Assembly (NCBI GenBank): GCA_963691705.1
Contig: OY829538.1
Coordinates: 50,991,151-51,055,150 of the forward strand
Source: Viola odorata
Taxonomy: Eukaryota > Streptophyta > Magnoliopsida > Malpighiales > Violaceae
Length of the DNA: 64,000 nucleotides
Direction of reading: 5' to 3'
Shown here: positions 46,381-58,775 of the stretch, one piece after another
Layout of the letters: each line of letters begins with the position of its first letter
Position numbering within the stretch: position 1 is the stretch's first letter
Program-made: the position numbers and the translations under genes
The notes under the pieces: generated by a model
Databases searched by the model: none
The model's input: only the letters and a program-made list of their open reading frames with translations
What the model was told of the DNA's origin: nothing

Positions 46381-47956
46381 TGATTGATTGTTTATTTACA
46401 ATGATTTATTGTCTCTTTTATTATTAATTGAGATGATTAATATGCTACTTTGAGCTTGTTTCCTTCCTTTGTGGTTTTATAGGTTTAATATATGTTGAAG
46501 GAGGAAAAGGAATGAAAAGGCCGAAGATTAGAGCTCAAATGATCAATTGGTGTTGAGCAGATTTTCCAGGCGCATTTCCGGCCTATCTCAAGGCCTTGAG
46601 ATGAAGCTTCCCTGGCAGATTCCAGACTGGACAGCACTGACCATATTTTTCCGTTCTATAATTATTTATTCCTGAGTGCTTTTCTTGTCTGCTTGGGACT
46701 TGGTAAATGGAGACAAGGTGTTCCCAGCATGCTATATTCTTCCTCAAGTGACTCAAAGAAACAAATTTAGAGGAGAATGTTTAGCATGCTTGTCTTTTTT
46801 GGATTTGCCAACTTGGGAATATTTTATTCTTTGGGTTGGCTGACCTTGGCTGACATTTAATTGAAGAGGCTTGAGCAGTAGAGAAAGGAGGTCCAGACCA
46901 GACCAGAAGGAGAAGAGAGGGGAACGGAAGAGAGAACTATTTTGTAATATTGTCCATTTTCTTGTATTTTCGGATTTTATTCAAGCTTGCTGTTTTGATT
47001 GGAGTTGTAATTAATTCCTCCAATTCCTGGTAGGGATTGAGAGGTTAACAATTCCAGTATGTTGTGAGACTTGTTGTTCTTCAATAAAAACGTTTTTCAT
47101 ATCTCTTTTCTTGCTTGGTTTAATGACAATTTAATTGGGTTGTGTTTGAGTTTGGCCAACTTAGATTTCAACTTGGTTGATTACAGTAGAATCACTCTAA
47201 TGCCGCGTTTCTGTGTTAGAGGGAACCCGAGTAGACAACTAGTGGATAGGATGATGTCTCTTTGAAACTAGAAGAAGAAAGGGGTTAGCTTTGAGGTTCA
47301 TGGGCTGCAAGTGCGTCCATCTCAAGGTCTAGGGAAGGGCCTTCCTAATCATATCAACAATCTAGGAATTTTATGAGCGTGCTTGTTCCTTTACTGAGTT
47401 TCTTGGGTGACAGCGGGGAATTCCAGTAGAGTGGCAGACAGGTACAACATAGAATTGTTAAGGGAGTTAGGGTCGCACGATTATCTTCTCTTCATGCGGC
47501 TTGAGTAGGAGGAGGCTTGGAGATCGCCCCTGGATGTTTCTCTATAACTTCCCTATGGAAATTGTTTTCAAAATGTTTTGTGTCAATGAACAACATGGAA
47601 TTGTTACCTCAAGAGATCTCTACCGGGAATAATATTTCCCTCATCCTTTCGCTTTCTTTTTCTTTACTATTTTCGTATTTCTTTTACTGTTTTTATTTAG
47701 AGCATGGCAGACTCATCTCAAGGCCTTGAGATGGAGCTGTCATGTCTCCTGCTTTATTTTATTTTCCTGTCATTTATTTTCTGTACTGTTTTTACCTCCC
47801 CTTCGTTTTGATTAGTTTGGTTTGGTTGTTTGCAGGAGAATAAGCATTAGGCCGATAGTCCCTGTGTTCGATCCTCTTGCCGCTATGCACAATCCTTTTT
47901 GCTGCTTAGTGAATAGTTGTAATCTTTTTATTTATGATCGGATTCGACACCTGTCA
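46381..47956 (+). repeat. First LTR of element B (1576 bp)
   Basis: Starts TGATTGATTG after a PPT and ends ACCTGTCA, 5 bp before the PBS. Contains the B palindrome at 46584-46603 and 47713-47732 and a partial copy at 47318-47333. Confidence 0.88.
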
Positions 47957-49204
47957 TAAATTGGCGCCGTTGCCGGGGATTATCTGTTGAACTAATGTTT
48001 GTTTTTCTCTGTTTATGACCAGATCAACTGATGAATAATAGAGTCTAGTCTAAGACTATAAAGATGGACGCTTCATGGGAGGCAACCCATGTTTCTTTTG
48101 TTATTTCTGTTTTTTCCCCCTACCTTTTCAGTGCTGCTGCAGAATTCCCAGGCAGACTCTTCTCACGACCTTGAGATGAGGCGGATGTGTTGCACCAGCT
48201 ACCCCTTCACCTACTCCATCAACTTCGCCCCCAGGTTTTATTTTTCTTTGTTACTGTCCTTTTGCCCTTGTTTGTGCTCGTTCATATTGAGGACATTGTG
48301 TCCAATAAGTGTGGGGGAGTCACTTTCGTGTTTTTATTGTATTTTTGGGCATATTTTTGTTGTTTTTGTGTTTTTCTTTTTGTGTTTTTCACCCCTTGTA
48401 TAAAATGAAATCCTAAAAACTCGACTTATGTGAATACTTGATCAATCAACTCTGTCTTCCAATGCTAAACACTTCTGACCTTATAATTTGTTCATTTATT
48501 CACGTGGTTGTATAATGAGTATTGCTGTCCTAGGAAATATTTTGCTAGGATTGTACTGTCTTCTCATCTCAAGACCTTGGGATGAAGATCCCGTCCATTA
48601 TGTTGCAGCAAGTTTTTAATTTTTGCTTTGCGTTAGTGTCTTTTTATTCTTTGCATGATTGTGTGTGTTTGTATGTTTTGGGATCGTGACAGAAAGGGGG
48701 TATAAGAGGCCGAAGGCCTATTTAGAAAGAAAAAAAAAAAGAAGAAAAAGAAGAAAAAAGAAAAGAAAAGAAAAGAAAAAGAATAAAGGAGGTATAAGAG
48801 GCCGAAGGCCTAAATAAAAGAAAGAAAATGTGCAGAAGGGAAAGAAGGAAAGCTTGGTGGTGTTCTTTAACTTTGTTGCTTGTATTTTTATTTTTGGTTG
48901 CATGACTGCTTGTGTATTTTTGCTTGTGTAGCAGCTGTGTTTGGATTGAGTCTTGGGCAGAGAAGTCAGTAGTTCTAGGGCTTTATTTCCTGGTTGAACA
49001 ACATGCTATTATGCCACTATTTGAACATTTGTACATTTGTAGTGTTGATAGTGTTTGAGCATTGCTTGAAAGAGTTGGTTTTTGAAGTGTTCATATGAGT
49101 TCAGTCCAGGGGTTGATTTTCTATATAAAGGGTGTTCTGTTTTCTGTGTTTTGTGTGTTTTATATTCATGCTTGAGGGCAAGCATGGTTTAAGTGTGGGG
49201 GGTT
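47957..49204 (+). other. Internal region of element B, non-coding
   Basis: PBS TGGCGCCGTTGCCGGGGA lies at 47962-47979. Then follow the post-pol hairpin CATGGG-AGGCAA-CCCATG (48074-48091), B-motif copies (48160-48179, 48565-48584), a GAGGACATTGTGTCC segment with a PPT-like tract at 48307-48318, and a purine-rich stretch (48722-48805) between two copies of GGTATAAGAGGCCGAAGGCC. At the end are the hairpin CATGCTTG-AGGG-CAAGCATG (49166-49185) and the PPT (49190-49204). Compared with C it has lost everything from gag to the end of pol, plus the env-like ORF. Confidence 0.8.
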
Positions 49205-50790
49205 TGATTGATTGTTTATTTACAATGATTTATTGTCTCTTTTATTATTAATTGAGATGATTAATATGCTACTTTGAGCTTGTTTCCTTCCTTTGTGGTT
49301 TTATAGGTTTAATATATGTTGAAGGAGGAAAAGGAATGAAAAGGCCGAAGATTAGAGCTCAAATGATCAATTGGTGTTGAGCAGATTTTCCAGGCGCATT
49401 TCCGGCCTATCTCAAGGCCTTGAGATGAAGCTTCCCTGGCAGATTCCAGACTGGACAGCACTGACCATATTTTTCCGTTCTATAATTATTTATTCCTGAG
49501 TGCTTTTCTTGTCTGCTTGGGACTTGGTAAATGGAGACAAGGTGTTCCCAGCATGCTATATTCTTCCTCAAGTGACTCAAAGAAACAAATTTAGAGGAGA
49601 ATGTTTAGCATGCTTGTCTTTTTTGGATTTGCCAACTTGGGAATATTTTATTCTTTGGGTTGGCTGACCTTGGCTGACATTTAATTGAAGAGGCTTGAGC
49701 AGTAGAGAAAGGAGGTCCAGACCAGACCAGAAGGAGAAGAGAGGGGAACGGAAGAGAGAAGCTAGTTCTCTCATTTTGTAATATTGTCCATTTTCTTGTA
49801 TTTTCGGATTTTATTCAAGCTTGCTGTTTTGATTGGAGTTGTAATTAATTCCTCCAATTCCTGGTGGGGATTGAGAGGTTAACAATTCCAGTATGTTGTG
49901 AGACTTGTTGTTCTTCAATAAAAACATTTTTCATATCTATTTTCTTGCTTGGTTTAATGACAATTTAATTGGGTTGTGTTTGAGTTTGGCCAACTTAGAT
50001 TTCAACTTGGTTGATTATAGTAGAATCACTCTAATGCCGCGTTTCTGTGTTAGAAGGAACCCGAGTAGACAACTAGTGGATAGGATGATGTCTCTTTGAA
50101 ACTAGAAGAAGAAAGGGGTTAGCTTTGAGGTTCATGGGCTGCAAGTGCGTCCATCTCAAGGTCTAGGGAAGGGCCTTCCTAATCATATCAACAATCTAGG
50201 AATTTTATGAGCGTGCTTGTTCCTTTACTGAGTTTCTTGGGTGACAGCGGGGAATTCCAGTAGAGTGGCAGACAGGTACAACATAGAATTGTTAAGGGAG
50301 TTAGGGTCGCACGATTAGCTTCTCTTCATGCGGCTTGAGTAGGAGGAGGCTTGGAGATCGCCCCTGGATGTTTCTCTATAACTTCCCTATGGAAATTGTT
50401 TTCAAAATGTTTTGTGTCAATGAACAACATGGAATTGTTACCTCAAGAGATCTCTACCGGGAATAATATTTCCCTCATCCTTTCGCTTTCTTTTTCTTTA
50501 CTATTTTCGTATTTCTTTTACTGTTTTTATTTAGAGCATGGCAGACTCATCTCAAGGCCTTGAGATGGAGCTGTCATGTCTCCTGCTTTATTTTATTTTC
50601 CTGTCATTTATTTTCTGTACTGTTTTTACCTCCCCTTCGTTTTGATTAGTTTGGTTTGGTTGTTTGCAGGAGAATAAGCATTAGGCCGATAGTCCCTGTG
50701 TTCGATCCTCTTGCCGCTATGCACAATCCTTTTTGCTGCTTAGTGAATAGTTGTAATCTTTTTATTTATGATCGGATTCGACACCTGTCA
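49205..50790 (+). repeat. Second LTR of element B (1586 bp)
   Basis: Matches the first LTR at about 99.6%. The 10-bp length difference is one indel near 49760 (AGCTAGTTCT present here). Carries the B palindrome at 49408-49427 and 50548-50567. CTTTT follows. Confidence 0.88.
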
Positions 50791-50959
50791 CTTTTACTGT
50801 TTCGGTACGTATCTTAAAAAGACCGGCAGACCTACTATTTGAGACAATTTTGCCCCTAATTTTTTCTGGGAAGTACGTTAAGGATTAATGTACGTTAGAA
50901 AAAAAGTACGGATTTTTTGGGGTCAAATAATGAGTCATCCGGCCTCCTCAATATGCGTT
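50791..50959. other. Short spacer between elements B and C
   Basis: 169 bp, with GTACGTTA/TACGTTAG repeats around 50870-50910. Origin unknown. Confidence 0.5.
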
Positions 50960-52495
50960 TGATTGCATTGCATTTCATCATGTTTTATTGTCCATTTACT
51001 AGTTTATTTGGATAGTAAACCTACTGAATTACCCTTGATTTCCCCTATTCTTTGCAGTTCTGGTCTGTTGGCAAAATATTGGAGTTTCTGACTTTCATAG
51101 CTGGAGCTGATTTTCCTGTCTTGGCCTAGACTTCGGCCAAGACACGTTCGCATCTCAAGCAGCGCACCAGTCAGATCGTCTTAGCCTAGACTTCGGCCAA
51201 GACTCTTTTCGCGATACAAGTTAGTTGAGAAGTAGCGTTGGCATCCCTTTTGGGCTTCGCTTCGCGTGGGCCTTGGCTGCTGGCAGGCCGCTTCTATTCG
51301 CAAATCCAGAGGGATCTAAAGCCTATCTTATGAAGAATCCTAAGGGATCTCCCTCTTTTGTATTTGCGATCTTATTTCCAATTTCAAACAATTTATTGTT
51401 ACAATCTTTTTAGAGATTTTCTAGGAAGTTTAGTTGAAGTAGGACAGAGGAGTTTTAGGGTTATTTAGCCAAACATTGTTCCTCCTCTGTCGGGAATCGG
51501 ATCCCGACCTTCTTCTCTTTTCTTCTTCTTTGACATTGTTAAAAACCTTGCTCCGGATTTTATTTAAATCTCGGATTTATTATTTATGCAAAAATATATA
51601 TTGTCTTTTTAATTATGAGTATGATTAGCTAAACACCTATTCTTGGTAAGGGTTGATGAGCTGAAGTTCTTATGCATTCGTGAGATTAAACTGTGCGTTA
51701 TAATCTCTCTACTTGTATTTATTTATTTCTTAAGCTTAATTCATCGCTTACTCACTAGAGACAAGGTTTGATCATCCTTGCACTCTAGTAGAGAAGAGTT
51801 GTAGCCGGTCTAGACGGAAAGGGAGCACCCGTCGGCTAGACAAAGTAGGCAACTAGTCTCGAGCTAGACTAGAAGAAATAGGCAATCTAGGTCGAGACCA
51901 GACTGACAGCCTAGGATCTCCATAGGGAGATACCTTGGCCTAGGTACTGTCTTCCCCTATACCATTGAGGAAGCGAACAGCCATTCAAGACAGCAGTCAA
52001 ACGAATAAACCCTTTAACCAGCAAGGTGTCCCTTGGCTAGGATTACCAGGAAAGGGAGCACCCGCCAGGTAATTTGAAGAGGAGGGAAGACAGGAGTGAA
52101 CAGGAGCACCTCCACTCTATAGCAGTACTATAAGCAAAGAGATGAATATATTTGATTCCATGATCGAAGCATAAGAACAAAGCTCTCACATCGCCCTTAC
52201 CTGGAATTTCCTTTTATCGGATTTACGACAATCTTGACCCAGTCTTGACCAAGACTTTGGCCAATACTATTTTAAACTGTTTTCACTTCTTTCCGTTTTG
52301 TCTTCAGTTTCAGATTCCACCCAATCAAAACTCAGTGACGAGGAAGTCAACCCAAGAATTACATTTCCTAGAGGTCTCTGTGGACGATCCTCTTACCATC
52401 ATCTACAAACTCTTGTAGACAGTGATAAGTTGTATTTCTACCCCCAATTCCATATCTATTTCACTATTATATTTGACGTGTTCGACGCGCGATCA
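50960..52495 (+). repeat. 5' LTR of element C (1536 bp)
   Basis: Starts TGATTGCATTGC, ends GCGCGATCA. Three copies of the C motif lie at 51118-51143, 51178-51203 and 52242-52267. Expected to hold the promoter and polyadenylation signals; no TATA box was assigned. Confidence 0.92.
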
Positions 52496-52500
52496 AATTT

Positions 52501-52518
52501 TGGCGCCGTTGCTGGGGA
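52501..52518 (+). other. Primer binding site of element C
   Basis: TGGCGCCGTTGCTGGGGA, one base different from the PBS of A and B, complementary to tRNA-Asp, 5 bp after the LTR. Confidence 0.9.
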
Positions 52519-52568
52519 TCTCTAACGGTATTTGTAGTTTTTGTTTTATTTTTATTTTATGACAGTTG

Positions 52569-53789
52569 ATGACCAGGTCCTCAAGTAGAGAACAAGATTT
52601 GCTACCTTGCAATCCCAATCTCACCCGGACCGAAGCACAACTTAGGAGGCAAGCTCGACTAAGAGTAGCCCAAGAGGAAAGAGAATCAGAAGCCTCTAGT
52701 TCCGAAACAGATCGCAGTCTTGACCACGATCTTGGCCTAGATTTAGACCAAGACGAACTCTTTGGTCTAGACATGGCAGAAAATCAGCAAGAACCCATAA
52801 TGAGGGAGCTGAACAAATCAGCAGAGCAGGAAACCTTTTCCTGCATCGCTTTGCCTCCAGTGGCAAATGATTGGTCGATCAAGACCAACATGGTAGCCAA
52901 CCTTCCTAGGTTTTACGGTCATACAAATGAGAACCCATTCAAACACTTAAGGAATTTACACGTCCAGTGTGACATGATGAAGCCAGCAGGTGTGAGTATG
53001 GAGAGAGCGAAGCTAAAAGCCTTTCCCTGTTCTCTTGAGGGAGCTACGCAGAATTGGTTCTACAGCCTACCTCACAACACGGTCAACACATGGGCCGAGA
53101 TATCCACCCTATTCCTCAATAAATACTGGAATGCTACAAAAGCAAGATCGGCTAGAAAAAATATGGCTGCCATCCAGCAAAGGAACAATGAGGGACTGAG
53201 CAAATATCACCAACGGTTCAAGGAATTGCAAGAAGTTTGCCCTACACATGGAGTTGCGGATCAAACAATGATCCAATATTTCTATGATGGAATGCTCCTA
53301 CCTACAAAAGAGAAGGTTGATTCAGCAGCGGGTGGGGCACTACAAGACTTGACTGTAACGAGAGCAAAGCTTTTACTTCAGACCATGGCAGACAACTGCC
53401 AAAATAATACTTCTTCTGAAAGAAATTCTACCCCTTCTAGTTTTTGTTCTATTGATGTTGAACAAAAATTGGCTGAATTAACTGACATGGTAAAGAGTAT
53501 TTCTGTCAATATTTAAGGTGCAATGACCACAGGGAATCCTAGCCAAGAGCAGGTAGCTTCTGTTTGTGGAATTTGCCAACAACAAGACCATCAAACCAAT
53601 AATTGCTACATGGTGCAGCACCCTCCTGATGATGTAACACAAGTAAATGCGGTCTATGGTCAAAATCAAGGAAGTATGCAAAACTTCCCACAAGGGAGTA
53701 ATCAGTACTCGTGGAGAGCACATCCGAACTTTAGGTTGAGAGATCCAATCCCTCCAAACCAGATCCCAAATCAGAATGCCCCTCAGTAG
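52569..53789 (+). pseudogene. Element C gag (two in-frame stops)
   Basis: The ATG at 52569 gives MTRSSSREQDLLPCN. A retrotransposon gag domain spans about 52870-53400 (PRFYGHTNENPFKHLRNL, LKAFPCSLEGATQNWFYSLP, YHQRFKELQEVCPTHG). A TAA at 53514 interrupts, the same frame resumes with a zinc-knuckle-like CGICQQQDHQTNNC at 53565-53606, and a TAG at 53787 interrupts again. Beyond it the frame runs on into pol. Gag would form the particle shell. The C motif at 52717-52754 is translated here as alternating Leu/Asp/Gly. Confidence 0.88.
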
Positions 53790-55895
53790 CAACAACAACC
53801 TAACTTCCAAAACTTCATCCCCCGTCCTTCACACCTTAATCCTGGCCAACCTCCTGGTCAAGCCGTTATACCTCAACTGCCGCCATCACCTCAGCCTTTG
53901 CAACTGACTGGGCCATCTATGGAGGATACCATCAAAAACTTGATGGAAATGCAGAAGAACCTGATGCAATCAACTCAATCTACCTTGGCTGAAATGCAAA
54001 AGCAGATTAATCAGATGGCAAATCAAGGGAAATTGCCTTCCACAACCGTAGATAATCTGAAACACAATGTCAGTGCCATTAGTTTAAGGAGTGGAGCTGT
54101 GCTACCAGAGAGGGAAGGAGCGAAATCAGATGAGGAGGTAAGAAGAATCCAGTCGGAAGGCCTGGATGAAGATGAGGAAGAAGAGGCTGAAGCAGAAGTA
54201 GTCTTGACCAAGACACAGGTCAATACTGAAGTTATCGCAGGACCAGAAAAAGCAGAACCTGTCTTGGCTAAGCCTCAGGCCAAGACTGACCAGAAGGAAG
54301 AAACTATAGAAATCCCTCCACCATTCCCTCCTAGATCTTCGAAGGAGAAGAGGGAAGATGAAAAGAGAGACTTTATGGCTGTTTTTGGAAAAATAGCTGT
54401 GAATATTCCCATGTTGGACTTAATTGCAAAAGTCCCCTCTTATGCTAAATTTCTTAAGGAACTGTGCACTAATAAAAAGAAAATTGCAGGAGTAGAGAGG
54501 GTGAATTTGGCACACAATGTCTCGGCAGTACAACAGCTTCCAGAGAAGTGTAAGGACCAAGGGACCTTCACAATCCCGTGCCAAATAGGGAACAAAATCA
54601 TTGAGAAAGCCCTTTGTGACTTAGGGGATGGAATCAATGTGATGTCCCTAAGCGAGTTCGAGACCTTGAAGATAGGGACCATGAAGGAGACCGACTTGGT
54701 AATTCAGCTGGCCGATCGAACTATCATCAGACCAAAAGGAGTGGTGACTGACGTCTTGGTTATGGTAAATGATTTTATTTATCCAGTGGATTTTTATATA
54801 GTTGAAATGAATGTTCAACTACCCTCTTACACCACTGATATTTTATTAGGAAGACCATTCCTAAGGACGTCTAAAGCAAAAATTGATTGCTATGAGGGAA
54901 GCATAATTCTAGAATTTTGTGGAAGGACAATTAAATTCAGCATTATTGAGGCTTTAAAACATCCTAATGATTTACATTGTGTTAATTTTCTTGATGTTTT
55001 AGATCCGATTACTGAAGAAATCGCTGACATTTACATTAACGACCCCCTTGAGTATGTTTTAAGCAGGGGAATTTCCACTCAAACACTGGAAGAATTAGAG
55101 GAAAGGACTGGAGATCAGAAGGAACTCCAAGAAATTGTGGACAGTTTGGCCGATCAGGAAGATACAGATTTAGTCTTGGCCTCGAGCTTGGCCAAGACGT
55201 CGGCCAAGACTGCCAACAAAAGAAGGAAAATAGCTAGTTGTCAATATGTGCAGCCATCGGTTCCTAAATTTCTGCCTTCTATTGTGCAGGCACCACTGTT
55301 GGAACTAAAAGCTCTACCAGACCATTTGAAGTACGCCTATCTAGGCCTAGACAACACCCTACCCGTTATAATTTCAGCCAAATTAACGGAAGATGAAGAA
55401 GAAAAATTGGTGGCAGTCTTGAAGATGTACAAAGAAGCCATTGGCTGGACCATGGCAGACATCAACGGGATATCGGCCAACATATGTACCCACAAAATAC
55501 ATGTGGAAGAGGATAAGAAACCTATTCGGCAACCCCAGAGGAGATTAAACCCTCCGATGATGGAAGTAGTTAAAAAAGAAATAATTAAGTTGCTTGATTC
55601 GGGTGTAATTTATCCTATTTCAGATAGTAATTGGGTGTCCCCTGTGCAGGTAGTCCCAAAGAAAACAAGGATTACAGTCATCGAAGGAGAAGATGGAGCC
55701 CAAAGGACAACAAGGATCCAAAATGGATGGAGGGTATGTATCGACTACCGAAGATTGAATCAAGTCACTCAGAAGGATCATTTCCCATTACCGTTTATCG
55801 ACCAAATGGTAGGGAGACTCACTGGGAAGTCTAACTACTGTTTCTTGGACGGATACTCGGGGTTTCACCAAATCCCCGTTGCACCCGAAGACTAA
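53790..55895 (+). pseudogene. Element C gag C-terminus, protease and N-terminal RT
   Basis: Same frame as gag, open from 53790 to the TAA at 55893. It holds a Gln-rich helix (53900-54060), an acidic linker with two C motifs (54201, 54261), and the protease with CDLGDG (catalytic Asp at 54618) and LLGRPFLRTSKAKID. A linker with a third motif (55173-55210) follows, then the start of RT with GVIYPISDSNWVSPVQVVPK and WRVCIDYRRLNQVT. The stop falls after HQIPVAPED, within the RT palm, so RT is cut unless read through. Confidence 0.9.
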
Positions 55896-58235
55896 GAAAA
55901 GACGACGTTCACTTGTCCATTTGGAACGTTCGCCTACAAACGCATGCCATTTGGGCTGTGTAATGCGCCTGCCACCTTTCAAAGGTGCATGGTAAGTATA
56001 TTTTCTGAATATGTAGAGAAGAGCATCGAGGTGTTCATGGATGATTTTACCGTTTACGGTAACAATTTTGAACAATGTCTACATAATTTAGAAAATATTT
56101 TAAAGAGATGTGTTGATACTTGTCTAGTCCTAAACTTTGAAAAATGCCATTTTATGGTAGACCAAGGAATTGTCCTTGGCCATGTGATTTCAAAGAAGGG
56201 CATTGAAGTAGATCAAGCGAAAATTGACATTATCAAGAACTTGCCTTACCCCTCATGCTTGCGTGAGGTTAGGAGCTTTCTTGGACATGCAGGTTTCTAT
56301 CGCAGGTTCATAAAAGACTTCTCGAAGGTAGCTGAACCGATGTGTAAGTTGCTTCAAAATGACGTAGAGTTCGACTTCAATGAGACATGTCAAAAGTCAT
56401 TCGATGAGTTGAAGGAGCGACTGACCTCAGCTCCGATCATCCAAGCACCGGACTGGAGCTTGCCATTCGAGCTGATGTGCGACGCTGCTGTGGGAGCCGT
56501 TCTTGGGCAAAAGAAAGGGAAAGATCCACATGTGATCTATTATGCATCAAAAATGCTGGATGATGCCCAACGAAATTATACAACTACTGAAAAAGAACTT
56601 TTTGCAATAGTTTTTGCGTTGGAGAAATTTAGATCTTATTTATTGGGCACAAAAATTATTGTATGTTCAGACCATGCGGCATTAAAATACCTCTTGGTCA
56701 AGCATGAGGCCAAGCCTAGACTAATCCGATGGATTCTTCTCTTGCAGGAACACAATCTGGAAATTAAGGACAAGAGCGGCAGGGAAAACCTTGTGGCAGA
56801 CCACCTGAGCCGCTGCCTAGCAGAAGGAGATCTGGAGCCAGTAAGAGCAGAATTTCCTGATGAAAAACTCTTTTCAGTCTCACTGTCTAGCCCGGAGTCT
56901 AGGCCAAGACCTCCGCCAAGACCTCCGCCAAGCCCTCGACCATGGTATGCTGAAATTGCGAACTACCTTGCAATAGGTAAACACTATGGAGATATGACTA
57001 CCTATGAGAGGGTAAAGGTCAAACACAACAGTAAGTATTATGTCTGGGATGACCCTTATTTATGGAAAATAGGTATTGATCAATTATTAAGGAGGTGTGT
57101 CCCTCAAAATGAGACTTCATCTATTTTGACTTTTTGTCATTCTCAAGCGTGTGGAGGCCATTTTGGAGCTAGAAGAACAGCTCTAAAAGTCTTAGAGGCC
57201 GGTTTTTATTGGCCTAATATTTTTCAGGACAGTTACTTGTTTTGTAAAACATGTCCTGCTTGTCAAAAAGTAGGGAATATAAGTTCCCGAAATGAAATGC
57301 CTATGAACTTTATTTTTTCTTGTGAAATTTTTGATTTATGGGGCATAGATTTTATGGGACCCTTCCCTACTTCTTTTGGAAATAGATATATTCTATTGGC
57401 TGTAGATTATGTATCTAAATGGATAGAGGCGAAAGCCACCAAAAATGATGATGCTACGACTGTTATTTCCTTCATTAAATCTAACATCTTGAACAGATTT
57501 GGAATTCCTTGTGGGATCATTAGTGATCGAGGAACACACTTCTGCAACAAGATTTTGTCTTCCCTTTTCAGGAAATATGGCATCACACATAGGGTATCAA
57601 CAGCCTATCATCCTCAATCGAACGGGCAAGCTGAAGTTTCGAATAGAGAGGTGAAATCTGTCTTGGCCAAGACAGTAGGCCTAGACAGACGCGATTGGAG
57701 CCAGCGGTTAGATGACGCGTTGTGGTCCTGCAGAACGGCCTACAAAGGTCCAATTGGGATGACACCTTACAAGTTAGTCTATGGTAAGGCGTGCCACTTG
57801 CCAGTGGGGTTGCAACACAAGGCGTATTGGGCCATACGAAAGTGTAATTTGAGTTATGACCAAGCTGGACAAGAGAGAAAGTTACAACTCCACGAGCTAG
57901 AGGAGTTGCGAGACCAAGCCTATGACAACCAACTGATTGTCAAGATCAGAATGAAAGCTTACCATGACAAGAGAATTGCTGGGAAACCTCTCCACACAGG
58001 GGAGAAGGTCCTCCTTTATAATTCCTGTTTTAAATTATTTCCTGGAAAACTAAAAACAAAATGGGAAGGCCCTTTTGTTATCACTAATATTTACCCACAT
58101 GGTGCAGTAGATATTAAAAATGAGAAAACAGGTGCCGAACTCAAGGTTAATGGGCAAAGATTGAAGCCATTCTTTGAAAGTTTCCAGGAAGGGAAAATTT
58201 CCGAAAAGGTGGACATGCCACTAGAAAACAAATGA
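55896..58235 (+). pseudogene. Element C RT (C-terminal part), RNase H and integrase
   Basis: In frame with the preceding part. RT continues with the [15 protein letters not shown] block and the active site FMDD (56034-56045). RNase H follows with Asp 56481, Glu 56595, Asp 56670 and Asp 56799 ([25 protein letters not shown]). Integrase has an HHCC finger (about 57130-57260) and the DD35E core with Asp 57348, Asp 57525 and Glu 57633, then a GPF/Y-type tail ([10 protein letters not shown]). No chromodomain is seen. The C motif is inserted at the RNase H-integrase linker (56897-56934, read as Arg/Pro) and within integrase (57660-57686). All catalytic residues are present; only the upstream stops disable it. 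Confidence 0.92.
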
Positions 58236-58275
58236 AGAAAATTAAGAGTCAAGCCTAGGACTTAAAATAAGGGTG

Positions 58276-58305
58276 CTACAAGGGAGGCAACCCTTGTTTC
58301 TTTTA
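58276..58305 (+). promoter_or_regulatory. Conserved post-pol hairpin, element C copy
   Basis: ACAAGGG-AGGCAA-CCCTTGT followed by TTCTTTT, 40 nt after the pol stop. The stem co-varies with those of A and B while the loop AGGCAA is constant. Its site between pol and the downstream ORF suggests a role in expressing that ORF or in RNA processing. Confidence 0.65.
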
Positions 58306-58775
58306 TTTTTAGGACATATCTATTTTTATTTTATTTTTGTCATATTTGATTTCGTTGGGTTGTTTTTGATTTTGTGCAGGAAATTAAGTGTGGGGAAAGT
58401 GAAGCAGTCTTGGCCGAGATCTAGGCCAAGCCCTTGGGCTAGACTGTTGTGAGCAGACTACCCCTTTTTGAGAATTAGTGGGACACGTGTCAGCGCCGTC
58501 TTTTAAAGCCTTTAATTGCTTTTTGAACGGACAAATTCAAAAGCAAATTAAAGGAATTAATTGCAGCGTGGGAAAATAAAACTACCACCTCTGCATATTC
58601 CTTCTCCCACTCTGACACGATCTCCCCACGAACCAACAAAAATTCGCCCCTCACCTGAGCTAAAAAAGCAACAGTCCCTTCTCCTTCTTCTTTCCCAAAT
58701 CGCACGAGCTTTCCAGCAAAACCCAAACTCCAAAACCTAAACCCACCATTATCTCTTCTTTCTTCTCTCGCAACC

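Larger units (their letters stand above)
46282..50790 (+). mobile_element. Athila-like non-autonomous element B
   Basis: Two near-identical LTRs (46381-47956 and 49205-50790) flank only 1248 bp. The PBS and PPT are present, gag and pol are absent. The left LTR is preceded not by host DNA but by 99 bp (46282-46380) equal to the internal 3' end before the right LTR, including the PPT. The structure is thus partial internal, LTR, internal, LTR, as left by a tandem element that lost its first part. LTR divergence is about six substitutions plus a 10-bp indel, so it is the youngest insertion here. It must have relied on proteins made elsewhere. Confidence 0.85.

Noticed and set aside
47071..50563. 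Repeated 62-70 codon ORFs in the LTRs of element B
   Set aside because: Short open frames in LTR sequence, identical in both copies only because the LTRs are; no homology.
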